From positions 62,001 through 126,000 of the forward strand of contig CAVSCI010000013.1 of the NCBI GenBank assembly GCA_963726365.1: a DNA stretch of 64,000 nt. Reading direction: 5' to 3'. Every line of letters begins with the position of its first letter. Positions within the stretch are counted from its first letter, which is position 1. The stretch is from JAABQG01 sp963726365. GTDB taxonomy: Bacteria; Pseudomonadota; Gammaproteobacteria; Burkholderiales; Burkholderiaceae_C. Positions 52,044 through 61,207 of this stretch are shown in pieces. Position numbers and translations under genes: made by a program. The notes below the pieces were generated by a model that saw nothing but the letters and a program-made list of their open reading frames with translations, did no database searches and was not told the DNA's origin.

Positions 52044-53128
52044 TCACAGCTTCTGGGCCTGCATGAAGTCGTCGAACGAGGCTTCCGGGAAACGGAACCA
52101 CAGGTTCGCGTCGCGGCGGTAGGTGGCGTAGTCGTCGTAGATCTTCTTCCAGGCCGGATTGGACGCGTTGAGTTCCGCATACACCTCCATGCGCAGCCTT
52201 GAACGCGGCGGCCATCACGTCCTTCGGGAACGCCTGCAGCTTGGTTCCCTGACCCACCAGCGTCTTCAGGGCACCGGGGTTCTTCATGTCGTACTTGGCC
52301 TGCATGTCAGTGTGCGCGTAAGCGGCGGCACATTCCACAATCGCCTTGTATTCCGCCGACAGACCGTCATAGGCTTTCTGGTTGACGTACAGGGACAGCT
52401 GCGGGCCACCTTCCCACCAGCCGGGATAGTAGTAGAACGGCGCCACCTTGTTGAAGCCCAGTTTCAGGTCGTCGTAGGGGCCAATCCACTCGGCCGCATC
52501 GATCGTGCCTTTTTCCAGCGCCTGGTAGATTTCGCCGCCCGGAATGTTCTGCGGCACCGTGCCCAGACGCTCCAGCACCTTGCCACCGAAACCGCCGACG
52601 CGGAACTTCAGGCCCTTGAGGTCAGCGACCGACTTGATTTCCTTGCGGTACCAGCCGCCCATCTGGGCGCCGGTGTTGCCCATCGGGAAGTTCACGATGC
52701 CCACCTTGGCATAGAACTCGCGCATGAGCTTCAGGCCGTTGCCCTCGTACATCCAGGCCGTCATCTGGCGGCTGTTCAGGCCGAACGGAATGGCGCAGTC
52801 CAGCGCGTAGGTCGGATCCTTGCCGAAGAAGTAGTAAGGCGCCGTATGGGCCATTTCCACCGTGCCATTGGACGCGCCGTCGAGCACGCCGAAGGCGGGC
52901 ATCAGTTCGCCAGCGGCATGGGTGGTGATGACGAACTTGCCGCCCGTCATCTCGCTCACCTTCTTGGCGAACACGTCGGCGGCGCCAAAAATGGTGTCCA
53001 GCGACTTCGGGAAAGCTGGAGGCCATGCGCCAGCGCAGCGTGGCCCCCTGGGCGTGCACGGCCGGCGCAGCACCTGCGGCCAGAACGCCGGCGATGCCGG
53101 CGTGTTTGATAACGGAACGACGATCCAT
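52044..53128 (-). CDS. TRAP transporter substrate-binding protein, TakP type, two frameshifts
   Basis: About 361 residues. N-terminus MDRRSVIKHAGIAGVLAAGA with twin Arg suggests Tat export; cleavage near AVHAQG. Mature part: SLDTIFGAADVFAKKVSEMT, VEMAHTAPYYFFGKDPTYAL, AIPFGLNSRQMTAWMYEGNG, LKGLKFRVGGFGGKVLERLG (Arg for ligand carboxylate), DAAEWIGPYDDLKLGFNK and YPGWWEGGPQLSLYVNQKAY, the pattern of 2-oxoacid/lactate-binding TakP proteins, which dimerise. Frame changes near 53020 and 52197. It faces DctQM on the opposite strand instead of being in their operon. Confidence 0.87.
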
Positions 53129-53374
53129 AAGTTCACTCCTGAAAATTGATGAATGACCCGGACGCGCAACGCAACCCGAGGACTCGAAAAGTCAACCCGC
53201 ATTTTAGGAATTTGTGAACCCGTTTCCGCGCGGGTTTTCCCTCGGGAAAGCCCCTCGACCCACGAAGTCTTGCGCTATCGCAAGCCCTCCGCAGGAAGGG
53301 CAGACCGATATTCAAGCCGGCGCTGAAAACAATTCACGTCGCCACGGCTCGAACGCCCGCCGTCGCGACGAGTT

Positions 53375-55288
53375 TCAGGCCACAGCCTTGAGCGCTGGTC
53401 GCCCCGTCTCGATCAGGCCCGGAAAGCGCTTCGCGATCGAGGCTTCGATGCCTGGCGCGTCCAGCCCCTGCATGGCCAGCAGCGCGAGCCGGGTCGCCGT
53501 GCTCGATGAACACGTCCGGCAGCCCCAGCTGCAGCACCGGCATGACAACGCCGGCCGCCTGCAGGGCCTCGCTCACGGCGCTGCCGGCGCCGCCCATGAT
53601 GGCGCCCTCCTCGACGGTCACCAGGGCTTCGTGCCCGGCCGCCACGCTGAGCAGCAGCTCGACATCCAGCGGCTTGACCCAGCGCATGTTGACCACCGTG
53701 GCATTCAGCCGCTCGGCCGCCTTGAGCGCCGGGTACAGCAGCGTGCCAAACGCCAGGATCGCAATGCCTTTGCGAACGCCTTCCGCCGCGCCCTGCCGCA
53801 GACGGCGAATTTCGCCCTTGCCGAACGGCAGTGATTCCAGACCTGCGCTCGGTGGCCACGCCGGCGCCAGCGCCGCGCGGATACCGCACGGCCACCGGAT
53901 GGTCCTGCTCGAACGCGCTCGACAACAACTGGCGGCATTCGCGCTCATCGGCCGGGCAGGCCAGCGCCATGTTCGGAATGCAGCGCAGGAAGGGGATGTC
54001 GTAGGCGCCCGCATGGGTGGCGCCGTCCGCGCCGACCAGCCCGGCGCGGTCCAGCGCGAACACCACCGGCAGGTTCTGGATCGCCACGTCGTGGATCAGC
54101 TGGTCGTAGCCGCGCTGCAGGAAGGTGGAGTAGATCGCCACCACCGGCTTGAGCCCTTCACAGGCCAGCCCGGCGGCGAAGGTCACCGCATGCTGCTCGG
54201 CGATGCCGACGTCGTGGTAGCGCCCCGGAAAGCGCTTGTGGAACTCGACCATGCCCGAGCCCTCGCGCATGGCCGGCGTGATGCCGACCAGCCGCGGGTC
54301 TTTTTCAGCCATGTCGCACAGCCACTGGCCAAACACCTGGGTGAAGGTCGTCTTCGGCGCCGCCACCGGGGCCACCAGGCCCACGGCGGGGTCGAACTTG
54401 CCCGGTCCGTGGTAGGCCACAGGATCGGCCTCGGCCAGCTTGTAGCCCTGGCCCTTCTTGGTGACCACATGCAGGAACTGCGGGCCCTTGAGCTGCTTGA
54501 TGTTTTCCAGCGTGGGGATCAGCGACTCCAGGTCGTGCCCGTCGATCGGGCCGACGTAGTTGAAGCCAAACTTCTCGAACAGCGTGGCGGGCACCACCAT
54601 GCCCTTGGCATGTTCCTCGAACCGCTTGGCCAGTTCGAACAGGGGCGGCGCGACCTTGAGCACGTTCTTGCCCACATTCTTGGCCGCCGAGTAAAACTGC
54701 CCGCTCATCAGCTGGGCCAGGTAGCGGTTCAGCGCGCCCACGGGCGGGCTGATCGACATGTCGTTGTCGTTCAGGATGACCAGCAGGTTGCAGTCTTCCA
54801 CCCCCGCGTTGTTGAGTGCTTCGAAAGCCATGCCGGCCGTCATGGCGCCGTCGCCGATGATGGCCACGGCATGGCGCGACTCGCCCTTTTGCCGGGCCGC
54901 CACGGCCATGCCGAGCGCCGCGGAAATGCTGGTGGAGGAATGCGCCGTGCCAAACGTGTCGTACGCGCTCTCGGCGCGCTGGGGAAAACCGCTCAGGCCG
55001 CCGAGCTGGCGCAGCGTCGGCATGCGGCTCGCGCCGCCCGGTCAGGATCTTGTGCGGGTAGGTCTGGTGACCCACGTCCCAGACCAGACGGTCCTCGGGC
55101 GTGTTGAACACATAGTGCAGCGCCACGGTCAATTCGACGGTGCCGAGGTTGGAGCTGAGGTGACCGCCGGTTCGCGAGACGTTGTCGAGCACGCAGGCAC
55201 GCAATTCGTCCGCAACCCGCCGGAGCTGGTCGCGCGGCAGCCGGCGCAAGTCCGCCGGCTCGTTGATGGTTTCTAGCAGCGAAGTCAT
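53375..55288 (-). CDS. dxs: 1-deoxy-D-xylulose-5-phosphate synthase, about three frameshifts
   Basis: First enzyme of the MEP isoprenoid pathway, condensing pyruvate and glyceraldehyde 3-phosphate with thiamine diphosphate. About 636 residues. MTSLLETINEPADLRRLP, GGHLSSNLGTVELTVALHYV, FGTAHSSTSISAALGMAVA, GDGAMTAGMAFEALNNAG (ThDP-binding), GIAEQHAVTFAAGLA, PVVFALDRAGLVGADGATHA, ending GIEASIAKRFPGLIETGRP. Frame changes near 55029, 53845 and 53490. It begins 22 bases after the ispA stop, so xseB-ispA-dxs form one minus-strand operon. Confidence 0.92.
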
Positions 55289-55309
55289 GTTGTTCTGGAA
55301 CCTCTTCCC

Positions 55310-56266
55310 TTATTTTTCCCGATGCACCACCATGCCGGCAAGGGCGCGCAAGGCCTGGGTCTGCGCGTGCTCCAGGCCACTGGCATCGAGTGCCGCAATG
55401 GCCTGGTCATACAGCGCCTGCGCATGCGCCTTCGCCCGGTCCAGCCCGAGCAACGACACATAGGTCGGCTTGGCCGCCGCGGCATCCTTGCCGGCGGTCT
55501 TGCCCAGCGTGGCCGTGTCGGTGATCACATCGAGAATATCGTCCACCACCTGAAACGCCAGGCCCATGGCATCGCCGTAGCGGGTCAATGCCTGAACGAC
55601 GCCTGCGGCACCCGCCTCGGCGCGTTCATCACAGGCCACGCCCATCAGCACGCTGCCACGCAGCAGCGCGCCGGTTTTCAGGCGGTGCATCTGGCGCAAC
55701 TGGTCTTCCGAAAGCGCCACGCCCACGCTGGCCAGGTCGATGGCCTGTCCGCCGGCCATGCCGTCGTGACCCGCCGCACGGGCCAGCAAGCTGCACAGCG
55801 CGGCCTGCACCGAAGCGCTCATGCATCCGTCAACCGGCGTCAGCAATTCGAACGCCAGGGCCTGCAAGGCGTCGCCCGCCAACAGGGCCTGCGCCTCGCC
55901 GTATTTCACATGCACCGTCGGCTTGCCGCGACGCAACACATCGTTGTCCATGCAGGGCATGTCATCGTGCACCAGGGAATAGGCGTGGATCAGTTCGACT
56001 GCGCACGCGGCGCGCAGCGCCGCTTCGTCAATCCGCTGGCGAGCCGCCGCTGGCGCCTGCGCACTGGCAGCCTCGGCCGCAGCCAGCACCAGCAAGGGTC
56101 GCAGTCGCTTGCCGCCATCGAGCACGGCATAGCGCATCGCCGCCCCCAGGCCCGCCGGGGCGTCGGCGGGAACCCACTTCGACAAGGCGCTTTCGACCCG
56201 GTCCAGCTGGGCCACGGTCCAGGCCTGGAAATCGAAGGTCACGACAGCGCTCACGCTTGCGTCCAT
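55310..56266 (-). CDS. ispA: farnesyl diphosphate synthase
   Basis: 318-residue prenyl transferase making C15 farnesyl diphosphate from DMAPP/GPP and IPP. YAVLDGGKRLRPLLVLAAAE, first Asp-rich motif LVHDDMPCMDND, KTGALLRGSVLMG, second motif FQVVDDILDV. Intact. The start overlaps the end of xseB by 16 bases. Confidence 0.95.
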   Translation of the reverse strand: MDASVSAVVTFDFQAWTVAQLDRVESALSKWVPADAPAGLGAAMRYAVLDGGKRLRPLLVLAAAEAASAQAPAAARQRIDEAALRAACAVELIHAYSLVHDDMPCMDNDVLRRGKPTVHVKYGEAQALLAGDALQALAFELLTPVDGCMSASVQAALCSLLARAAGHDGMAGGQAIDLASVGVALSEDQLRQMHRLKTGALLRGSVLMGVACDERAEAGAAGVVQALTRYGDAMGLAFQVVDDILDVITDTATLGKTAGKDAAAAKPTYVSLLGLDRAKAHAQALYDQAIAALDASGLEHAQTQALRALAGMVVHREK

Positions 56267-56493
56267 GGCTTGAGGACTCCGTCGTCGAGCACCTTGATCT
56301 GGTTTTCCACCGTTTCCAGCCGGTCGCGGCAGAATTTCAGCAGCGCAGCCCCCCGCTGGTAGCCGCCGAGCAGCTGGTCCAGCGGCATCTGTCCCGACTC
56401 CAGGCGCCCGACCAGCTGCTCGAGTTCTTCGAGCGCGGCTTCATAGCTGGCGGGAAGCGCGGGCGTGGCGGGTGAAGCAGGGGCCTTGGGCAT
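56251..56493 (-). CDS. xseB: exodeoxyribonuclease VII small subunit
   Basis: 80 residues. SYEAALEELEQLVGRLESGQ then DQLLGGYQRGAALLKFCRDRL, the helical hairpin that packs on XseA. First gene of xseB-ispA-dxs, a standard bacterial grouping. Confidence 0.95.
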   Translation of the reverse strand: MPKAPASPATPALPASYEAALEELEQLVGRLESGQMPLDQLLGGYQRGAALLKFCRDRLETVENQIKVLDDGVLKPWTQA

Positions 56494-56532
56494 GGAGACG
56501 GTACCGGAGTTAGCCGGCCATTTTAGGCGGTT

Positions 56533-56617
56533 GACCTTGGTTCAGCCTGTCACGGCCCCGCAGGATTAGGGCCAACGCACCATTCCCGGGGACAAATACC
56601 CCCCCGGGGGTACAATT
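56533..56617 (+). promoter_or_regulatory. candidate promoter with CsoR-like operator before the Rieske gene
   Basis: A palindrome-like TACC-C5-G5-TA (56597-56612) directly abuts TACAAT (56611-56616), which could be a -10 box; a TTGACC at 56533 is too far to be its -35. Such C/G-tract palindromes overlapping the promoter are typical operators of CsoR/RcnR-family repressors. Downstream, CCGACT/AGTCGG (56617-56634) forms a short hairpin followed by a GC-rich run and T7, possibly an attenuator. Confidence 0.4.
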
Positions 56618-56723
56618 CCGACTCTTTCAGTCGGTCCCGCCGGCTTTTTTTCGCGCCCGTGTCAGGGGTCCGGCGCCCACTTTCCTGCCCCTTCATAGGG
56701 GGAGTCTCTAGGTCAGGTCACCC

Positions 56724-57860
56724 ATGTCTGATTTAAGTCTTCAACTGCAGCAGGCCGCAAGCCAACTACCAGTTTCAAGCTACTTTGACGAAGCGTTGCA
56801 CCAGCACGAGCTGCGCAACATCTTCCAGCGAGGGCCCCGCTATGTCGGGCATGAACTCGCCGTACCCAACGCGGGCGACTATTACGCCCTGCCCCATGAA
56901 GGCGAAGGCCGCGCGCTGGTGCGCACCGCCAAAGGGGTGGAGCTGATTTCCAACGTCTGCAGACACCGTCAGGCGGTCATGCTCAAGGGCCGGGGTTCGC
57001 TCCATGCGTCGGCCAAGGGCAGCGCGGGCGGCAACATCGTCTGTCCGCTGCACCGCTGGACCTACGCGCCGGACGGCCAGCTGCTGGGGGCGCCGCATTT
57101 CGCCCACGACCCTTGCCTGGACCTGAACAACTACCCGCTGCGTGAGTGGAATGGCCTGCTGTTTGAAGACAACGGCCGCGACATCGCCGCCGATCTGGCC
57201 GGCATGGGCCCGCGAGCCGACCTCGATTTCACAGGCTACGCGCTGGACCGCGTGGAATTGCACGAGTGCAACTACAACTGGAAGACCTTCATCGAGGTCT
57301 ACCTGGAGGACTACCACGTCGGCCCGTTCCACCCCGGCCTGGGCAGTGTGGTCACCTGCGACGACCTGCGCTGGGAATTCAAGCCCGAATATTCGGTGCA
57401 GACCGTGGGCGTGACCAACTGGCAGGGAAAGGCCGGCAGCCCGGTGTACGAGCGCTGGCACCAGCAACTGCTGCAATACCGCCACGGCAAGGCGCCCAAA
57501 TTTGGTGCGATCTGGCTCACCTACTACCCGCACATCATGGTCGAGTGGTACCCGCATGTGCTGACGGTTTCAACCCTGCACCCGATGGGCCCGCAAAAGA
57601 CAATGAACATGGTGGAGTTCTATTACCCCGAGGAGATCGTCGCCTTCGAGCGTGAATTCGTCGAGGCGCAGCAGGCCGCCTACATGGAGACCTGCCTCGA
57701 GGACGACGAGATCGCAGAGCGCATGGACGCCGGGCGGCGCGCCCTGATGCAGCGCGGCGACAACGAGGTCGGCCCCTACCAGAGCCCGATGGAAGACGGC
57801 ATGCAGCACTTCCACGAGTGGTACCGCGGCGTGATGGGCTTACAGAAGCCTCAGGTTTGA
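56724..57860 (+). CDS. Rieske 2Fe-2S aromatic ring-hydroxylating dioxygenase-type protein
   Basis: 378 residues. The Rieske cluster ligands are C79-x-H81 and C107-x2-H110 (NVCRHRQ and VCPLHRW); the non-heme iron site lies in EVYLEDYHVGPFHPGLG with His198 and His203. This is the alpha-subunit plan (SRPBCC fold from about residue 170), but no reductase, ferredoxin or beta subunit is adjacent; substrate unknown. Preceded by a 230-base leader with a CsoR-like operator; GGGGGAG ribosome site is distant. The TGA stop is the first base set of repeat copy E. Confidence 0.85.
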   Translation: MSDLSLQLQQAASQLPVSSYFDEALHQHELRNIFQRGPRYVGHELAVPNAGDYYALPHEGEGRALVRTAKGVELISNVCRHRQAVMLKGRGSLHASAKGSAGGNIVCPLHRWTYAPDGQLLGAPHFAHDPCLDLNNYPLREWNGLLFEDNGRDIAADLAGMGPRADLDFTGYALDRVELHECNYNWKTFIEVYLEDYHVGPFHPGLGSVVTCDDLRWEFKPEYSVQTVGVTNWQGKAGSPVYERWHQQLLQYRHGKAPKFGAIWLTYYPHIMVEWYPHVLTVSTLHPMGPQKTMNMVEFYYPEEIVAFEREFVEAQQAAYMETCLEDDEIAERMDAGRRALMQRGDNEVGPYQSPMEDGMQHFHEWYRGVMGLQKPQV

Positions 57861-57902
57861 TAGCAAACTATCACCCAATGACGCTGGGAATCGGCCAATT
57901 TC
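57858..57902 (+). repeat. dispersed repeat, copy E
   Basis: TGATAG/CTATCA arms around CAAA (57858-57873), then CCCAATGACGCTGGG, GGCCAATTTCA. Contains the stop codon of the Rieske gene. Confidence 0.75.
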
Positions 57903-57919
57903 ACTCCTAAGGACCGGTT

Positions 57920-58807
57920 TTGCAAGCCTCATGGATGATTCTGGCCTCGCTGTTCTTCGCGAGCATGAGCGTGTGCATCAAGTACGCGTCCGCGCACTTC
58001 AACCTGGTGGAACTGGTGTGTTACCGCGGTGCGATCGGCATTGTGTTCATGGCCACCTGGTGCCGTTTCAGGGGCGTGTCAATCAAGTCCCCCGTGCCGA
58101 TGATGCACGTCTGGCGCAGCATCGTCGGCGTGGCGTCCCTGACGGCCTGGTTCTACGCCATTGCCAAGCTGCCGCTGGCCACGGCCATGACGCTCAACTA
58201 CATGAGCGGCGTCTGGGTGGCGGCTTTTCTGGTCGGCGGCACCCTGATCATGGGCCGCCTGCAAGACGTCGGCCGCCAGGGACCGATCGTGCTGACCGTG
58301 ATGGCCGGCTTCACCGGCGTGATCATGACGCTGCGACCCACCATCGAGCAGAACCAGCTGTTCGCCGGCCTGATCGGCCTGCTCTCCGGCCTGGGCGCCG
58401 CGTTTGCCTACCTGCAGGTCGCCGCCCTGGGCCGCGTGGGTGAGCCTGAAGCCCGCACCGTGTTGTATTTCTCCGTCGGCGCCACCGTGGCCGGCGCCGT
58501 TGGCATGCTGTTCACCGGCACCAACGCCTGGGTCTGGCCGCAGGCCTTGTGGCTGCTGCCCATCGGCGTGCTGGCAGCCCTGGGGCAGCTCTGCATGACC
58601 CGCGCCTACAGCCAGGGCGCCACGCTGGTCGTGGCCAACCTGCAATATTCAGGGATCGTGTTCGCCGCGCTGTTTGGCATGCTGCTGTTCGGCGACCAGA
58701 TTCCGTTGATCGGCTGGGCTGGCATGGCCCTGATCATCGCCAGCGGCATTGCCGCCACTTTCCTGCGTTCGCGCGCCCTGCCCAACCCGCCTGCCGAGGA
58801 GCACTGA
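57920..58807 (+). CDS. DMT-superfamily (EamA) transporter
   Basis: 295 residues with ten predicted helices in two EamA repeats (ILASLFFASMSVCIKYASAH, LVELVCYRGAIGIVFMATW; second repeat GLLSGLGAAFAYLQVAALG, LQYSGIVFAALFGMLLFGD). Likely exports a small metabolite; no substrate can be named. The TTG start at 57920 follows TAAGGA by 6 bases and gives MQASWMILASL, typical for the family; an ATG at 57935 is the alternative. Ends 3 bases before sseA. Confidence 0.87.
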   Translation: MQASWMILASLFFASMSVCIKYASAHFNLVELVCYRGAIGIVFMATWCRFRGVSIKSPVPMMHVWRSIVGVASLTAWFYAIAKLPLATAMTLNYMSGVWVAAFLVGGTLIMGRLQDVGRQGPIVLTVMAGFTGVIMTLRPTIEQNQLFAGLIGLLSGLGAAFAYLQVAALGRVGEPEARTVLYFSVGATVAGAVGMLFTGTNAWVWPQALWLLPIGVLAALGQLCMTRAYSQGATLVVANLQYSGIVFAALFGMLLFGDQIPLIGWAGMALIIASGIAATFLRSRALPNPPAEEH

Positions 58808-58810
58808 TCC

Positions 58811-59686
58811 ATGTCCACCCTGTCCACGCCCTACACCACCCTGATTTCCGTCGAACAGTTGCAGGCGCTGCAGGCCAGCGGCGCGCCGCTGAAGGTGTTC
58901 GATTGCAGCTTCGATCTGATGAAGCCCGAGGCCGCCGACCGCCTTTATGCCGAAGTCCATATCGCCGGTGCGGTGCAGGCACACCTGGACCGGCACCTCA
59001 GCGCCCAAAGCCCGGCCGACGCCGTCAACGGCGGCCGGCACCCCCTGCCCCGGCGTGAGGTGTTTGCCGAGTGGCTGCGCGACACCGGCTTCGACAACAC
59101 GATGCAGGCCGTGGTCTATGACCGCAATGGCGCCAACTACTGCGGGCGCCTGTGGTGGATGCTGAAATGGGCCGGCCACGAGGCGGTTGCGGTGCTCGAC
59201 GGCGGCCTGCAAGCCTGGGAAGCCGCCGGCGGTGCGGTGGAAAGCGGCGCGCCCGCCACGCAAGAGGTCGGGCATTTCACGCTGTCTGCCGAGAAGGCCA
59301 CGCTGGCCACCACGGCAACAGTCGCCGCCAATGTGGGCCGACCCAACCAGACACTGCTCGATGCGCGCGCCACGCCACGCTTTCGCGGCGAAATGGAGCC
59401 GCTGGACCCGGTCGCCGGCCACATCCCCGGCGCCTTGAACCGCCCGTTCGGCTCGAACCTGGGGCCTGAGGGTCGCTTCAAGGCACCGGACGAACTGAAG
59501 GCAGAATTCGAAGCCCTGCTGGCCGGCCGCAACCCGGCGACCGTGGTCCACCACTGCGGCAGCGGCGTCAGCGCCGTGCCCAACCTGCTGGCCATGGAAA
59601 TCGCCGGCCTGGGCCGCACCGCGCTGTATGCGGGCAGCTGGAGCGAGTGGTGCAATACCCCCGGCCTACCCTGCGCGCAGGGCTGA
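58811..59686 (+). CDS. sseA: 3-mercaptopyruvate/thiosulfate sulfurtransferase (rhodanese)
   Basis: 291 residues, two rhodanese domains. The N-terminal one lacks a catalytic Cys; the C-terminal one has the active loop HHCGSGVSA (Cys about residue 242), which fits 3-mercaptopyruvate specificity (CGSGVTA in E. coli SseA). DCSFDLMKPEAADRLYAEVH, VVYDRNGANYCGRLWWMLK and LLDARATPRFRGEMEPLDPV are typical. Translated right after the DMT gene. Confidence 0.93.
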   Translation: MSTLSTPYTTLISVEQLQALQASGAPLKVFDCSFDLMKPEAADRLYAEVHIAGAVQAHLDRHLSAQSPADAVNGGRHPLPRREVFAEWLRDTGFDNTMQAVVYDRNGANYCGRLWWMLKWAGHEAVAVLDGGLQAWEAAGGAVESGAPATQEVGHFTLSAEKATLATTATVAANVGRPNQTLLDARATPRFRGEMEPLDPVAGHIPGALNRPFGSNLGPEGRFKAPDELKAEFEALLAGRNPATVVHHCGSGVSAVPNLLAMEIAGLGRTALYAGSWSEWCNTPGLPCAQG

Positions 59687-59699
59687 TTCAGACCCCATC

Positions 59700-61079
59700 A
59701 TGAAAACACCTGAATTGCTCCTGCCCGCCGGCTCGCTGGCCAAGATGCGCGCCGCCTATGACTTTGGCGCCGACGCCGTGTATGCGGGTCAGCCGCGCTA
59801 CTCCCTGCGCGCGCGCAACAACGAATTCAAGCTGGAGCAGATCGGCCAGGGCATTCAGGAAGCCCACGCGCGGGGCAAGAAGTTTTTCCTGACCAGCAAC
59901 CTGCTGCCGCACAACGACAAGGTCCGCACCTACATGCGCGACATCGAGCCGGTGATCGCCATGGGCCCCGACGCGCTGATCATGGCCGATCCGGGCCTGA
60001 TCATGATGGTGCGCGAGAAGTGGCCCGAGGTGGCGATCCACCTGTCGGTGCAGGCCAACACGGTCAACTTCATGGCGGTGAAGTTCTGGCAGCGCATGGG
60101 CGTGGCGCGCATCATTCTGTCGCGCGAACTGAGCCTGGACGAGATCGAGAAAATCCGCCAGGAATGCCCCGACATCGAGCTGGAGGTCTTCGTGCATGGC
60201 GCGCTGTGCATCGCCTATTCGGGCCGCTGCCTGCTCTCGGGCTACTTCAACCGGCGCGACCCGAACCAGGGCACCTGCACCAACGCCTGCCGCTGGAACT
60301 ATGCGCCGCAGGCGGGCAGTGATCAGAACGATGCAGGCGAAGTGCAGCCGGTCAAGCTGGAGGGCGACTTCAATTTCGGCGAGGCGCAGCTCGAAGCCGA
60401 GCAGTCATTTTCCGCCTGCGGCGGCGGCACGCGGCATCCGCTGGCCGACCAGGTCTACCTGCTGGAAGAAAAAGAGCGGCCGGGCCAGCTCATGCCGATC
60501 ATGGAAGACGAGCACGGCACCTACATCATGAACAGCAAGGACCTGCGCGCGGTGGAGCACGTCGAGCGGCTGGTGAAGATCGGCGTCGACTCCTTCAAGA
60601 TCGAGGGCCGCACCAAGAGCCAGTACTACGTGACGCGCACCGCGCAGACCTACCGCCGCGCCATCGACGACGCGGTGGCGGGCCGCCCGTTCAACCCGAA
60701 CCTGATCACCGAACTCGAAGGCCTGGCCAACCGGGGCTACACCGCCGGCTTCCTGGAGCGGCGCCCGGCGCAGGACTACCAGAACTACGAAACCGGCAGC
60801 TCCGAGGCGCACCGCAGCCAGTTCGTCGGCGAGGTGAAATCCTGGCGCGACGGCTGGGCCGAGGTGGAGACCAAGAACCGCTTCGCGTTAGGCGACACGC
60901 TGGAGATCATCCACCCGGCCGGGAATCGCACGGTACTGCTCACGCAGATGAAAAGTCTGGACGGTGAACCTATCAGCGTGGCCCCGGGCAGCCCGCTGCG
61001 GGTGTGGATTCCGCTGGAAGGCCCGGTGGACGGCGCCCTGATCGCCCGCATCTTGTTGGAAAACACGATTTCAGTATAA
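59700..61079 (+). CDS. trhP: tRNA 5-hydroxyuridine modification protein (peptidase U32 family, YegQ/TrhP)
   Basis: 459 residues. MKTPELLLPAGSLAKMRAAY, DAVYAGQPRYSLRARNNEF, then the U32 signature region EVFVHGALCIAYSGRCLLSG and QGTCTNACRW with clustered Cys (likely Fe-S ligands), DSFKIEGRTKSQYYVT, ending RILLENTISV. In E. coli TrhP makes 5-hydroxyuridine at tRNA position 34, using prephenate as a cofactor precursor. Start ATG at 59700 is chosen for the family start. Followed by repeat F and a terminator. Confidence 0.92.
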   Translation: MKTPELLLPAGSLAKMRAAYDFGADAVYAGQPRYSLRARNNEFKLEQIGQGIQEAHARGKKFFLTSNLLPHNDKVRTYMRDIEPVIAMGPDALIMADPGLIMMVREKWPEVAIHLSVQANTVNFMAVKFWQRMGVARIILSRELSLDEIEKIRQECPDIELEVFVHGALCIAYSGRCLLSGYFNRRDPNQGTCTNACRWNYAPQAGSDQNDAGEVQPVKLEGDFNFGEAQLEAEQSFSACGGGTRHPLADQVYLLEEKERPGQLMPIMEDEHGTYIMNSKDLRAVEHVERLVKIGVDSFKIEGRTKSQYYVTRTAQTYRRAIDDAVAGRPFNPNLITELEGLANRGYTAGFLERRPAQDYQNYETGSSEAHRSQFVGEVKSWRDGWAEVETKNRFALGDTLEIIHPAGNRTVLLTQMKSLDGEPISVAPGSPLRVWIPLEGPVDGALIARILLENTISV

Positions 61080-61087
61080 AAAACGCG

Positions 61088-61130
61088 CTACTCCAGCATC
61101 GGATGGCCATAGTTCGCTATGACTATCAAA
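61088..61130 (-). repeat. dispersed repeat, copy F
   Basis: On minus: TTTGATAGTCATAGCGAAC, TATGGCCATCCGATGCTGG. Begins 9 bases after the trhP stop. Confidence 0.65.
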
Positions 61131-61137
61131 GTGAAAA

Positions 61138-61166
61138 AGCCCCTCTGACGTTTCGCCAGAGGGGCT
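61138..61166. terminator. bidirectional terminator between trhP and acnB
   Basis: AGCCCCTCTG / CAGAGGGGCT perfect 10-base stem with a 9-base loop and A5/T4 flanks. Confidence 0.88.
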
Positions 61167-61207
61167 TTTCTTGGGACCGACACCCAGGTGCCAGCGTACG
61201 CAGCGAC

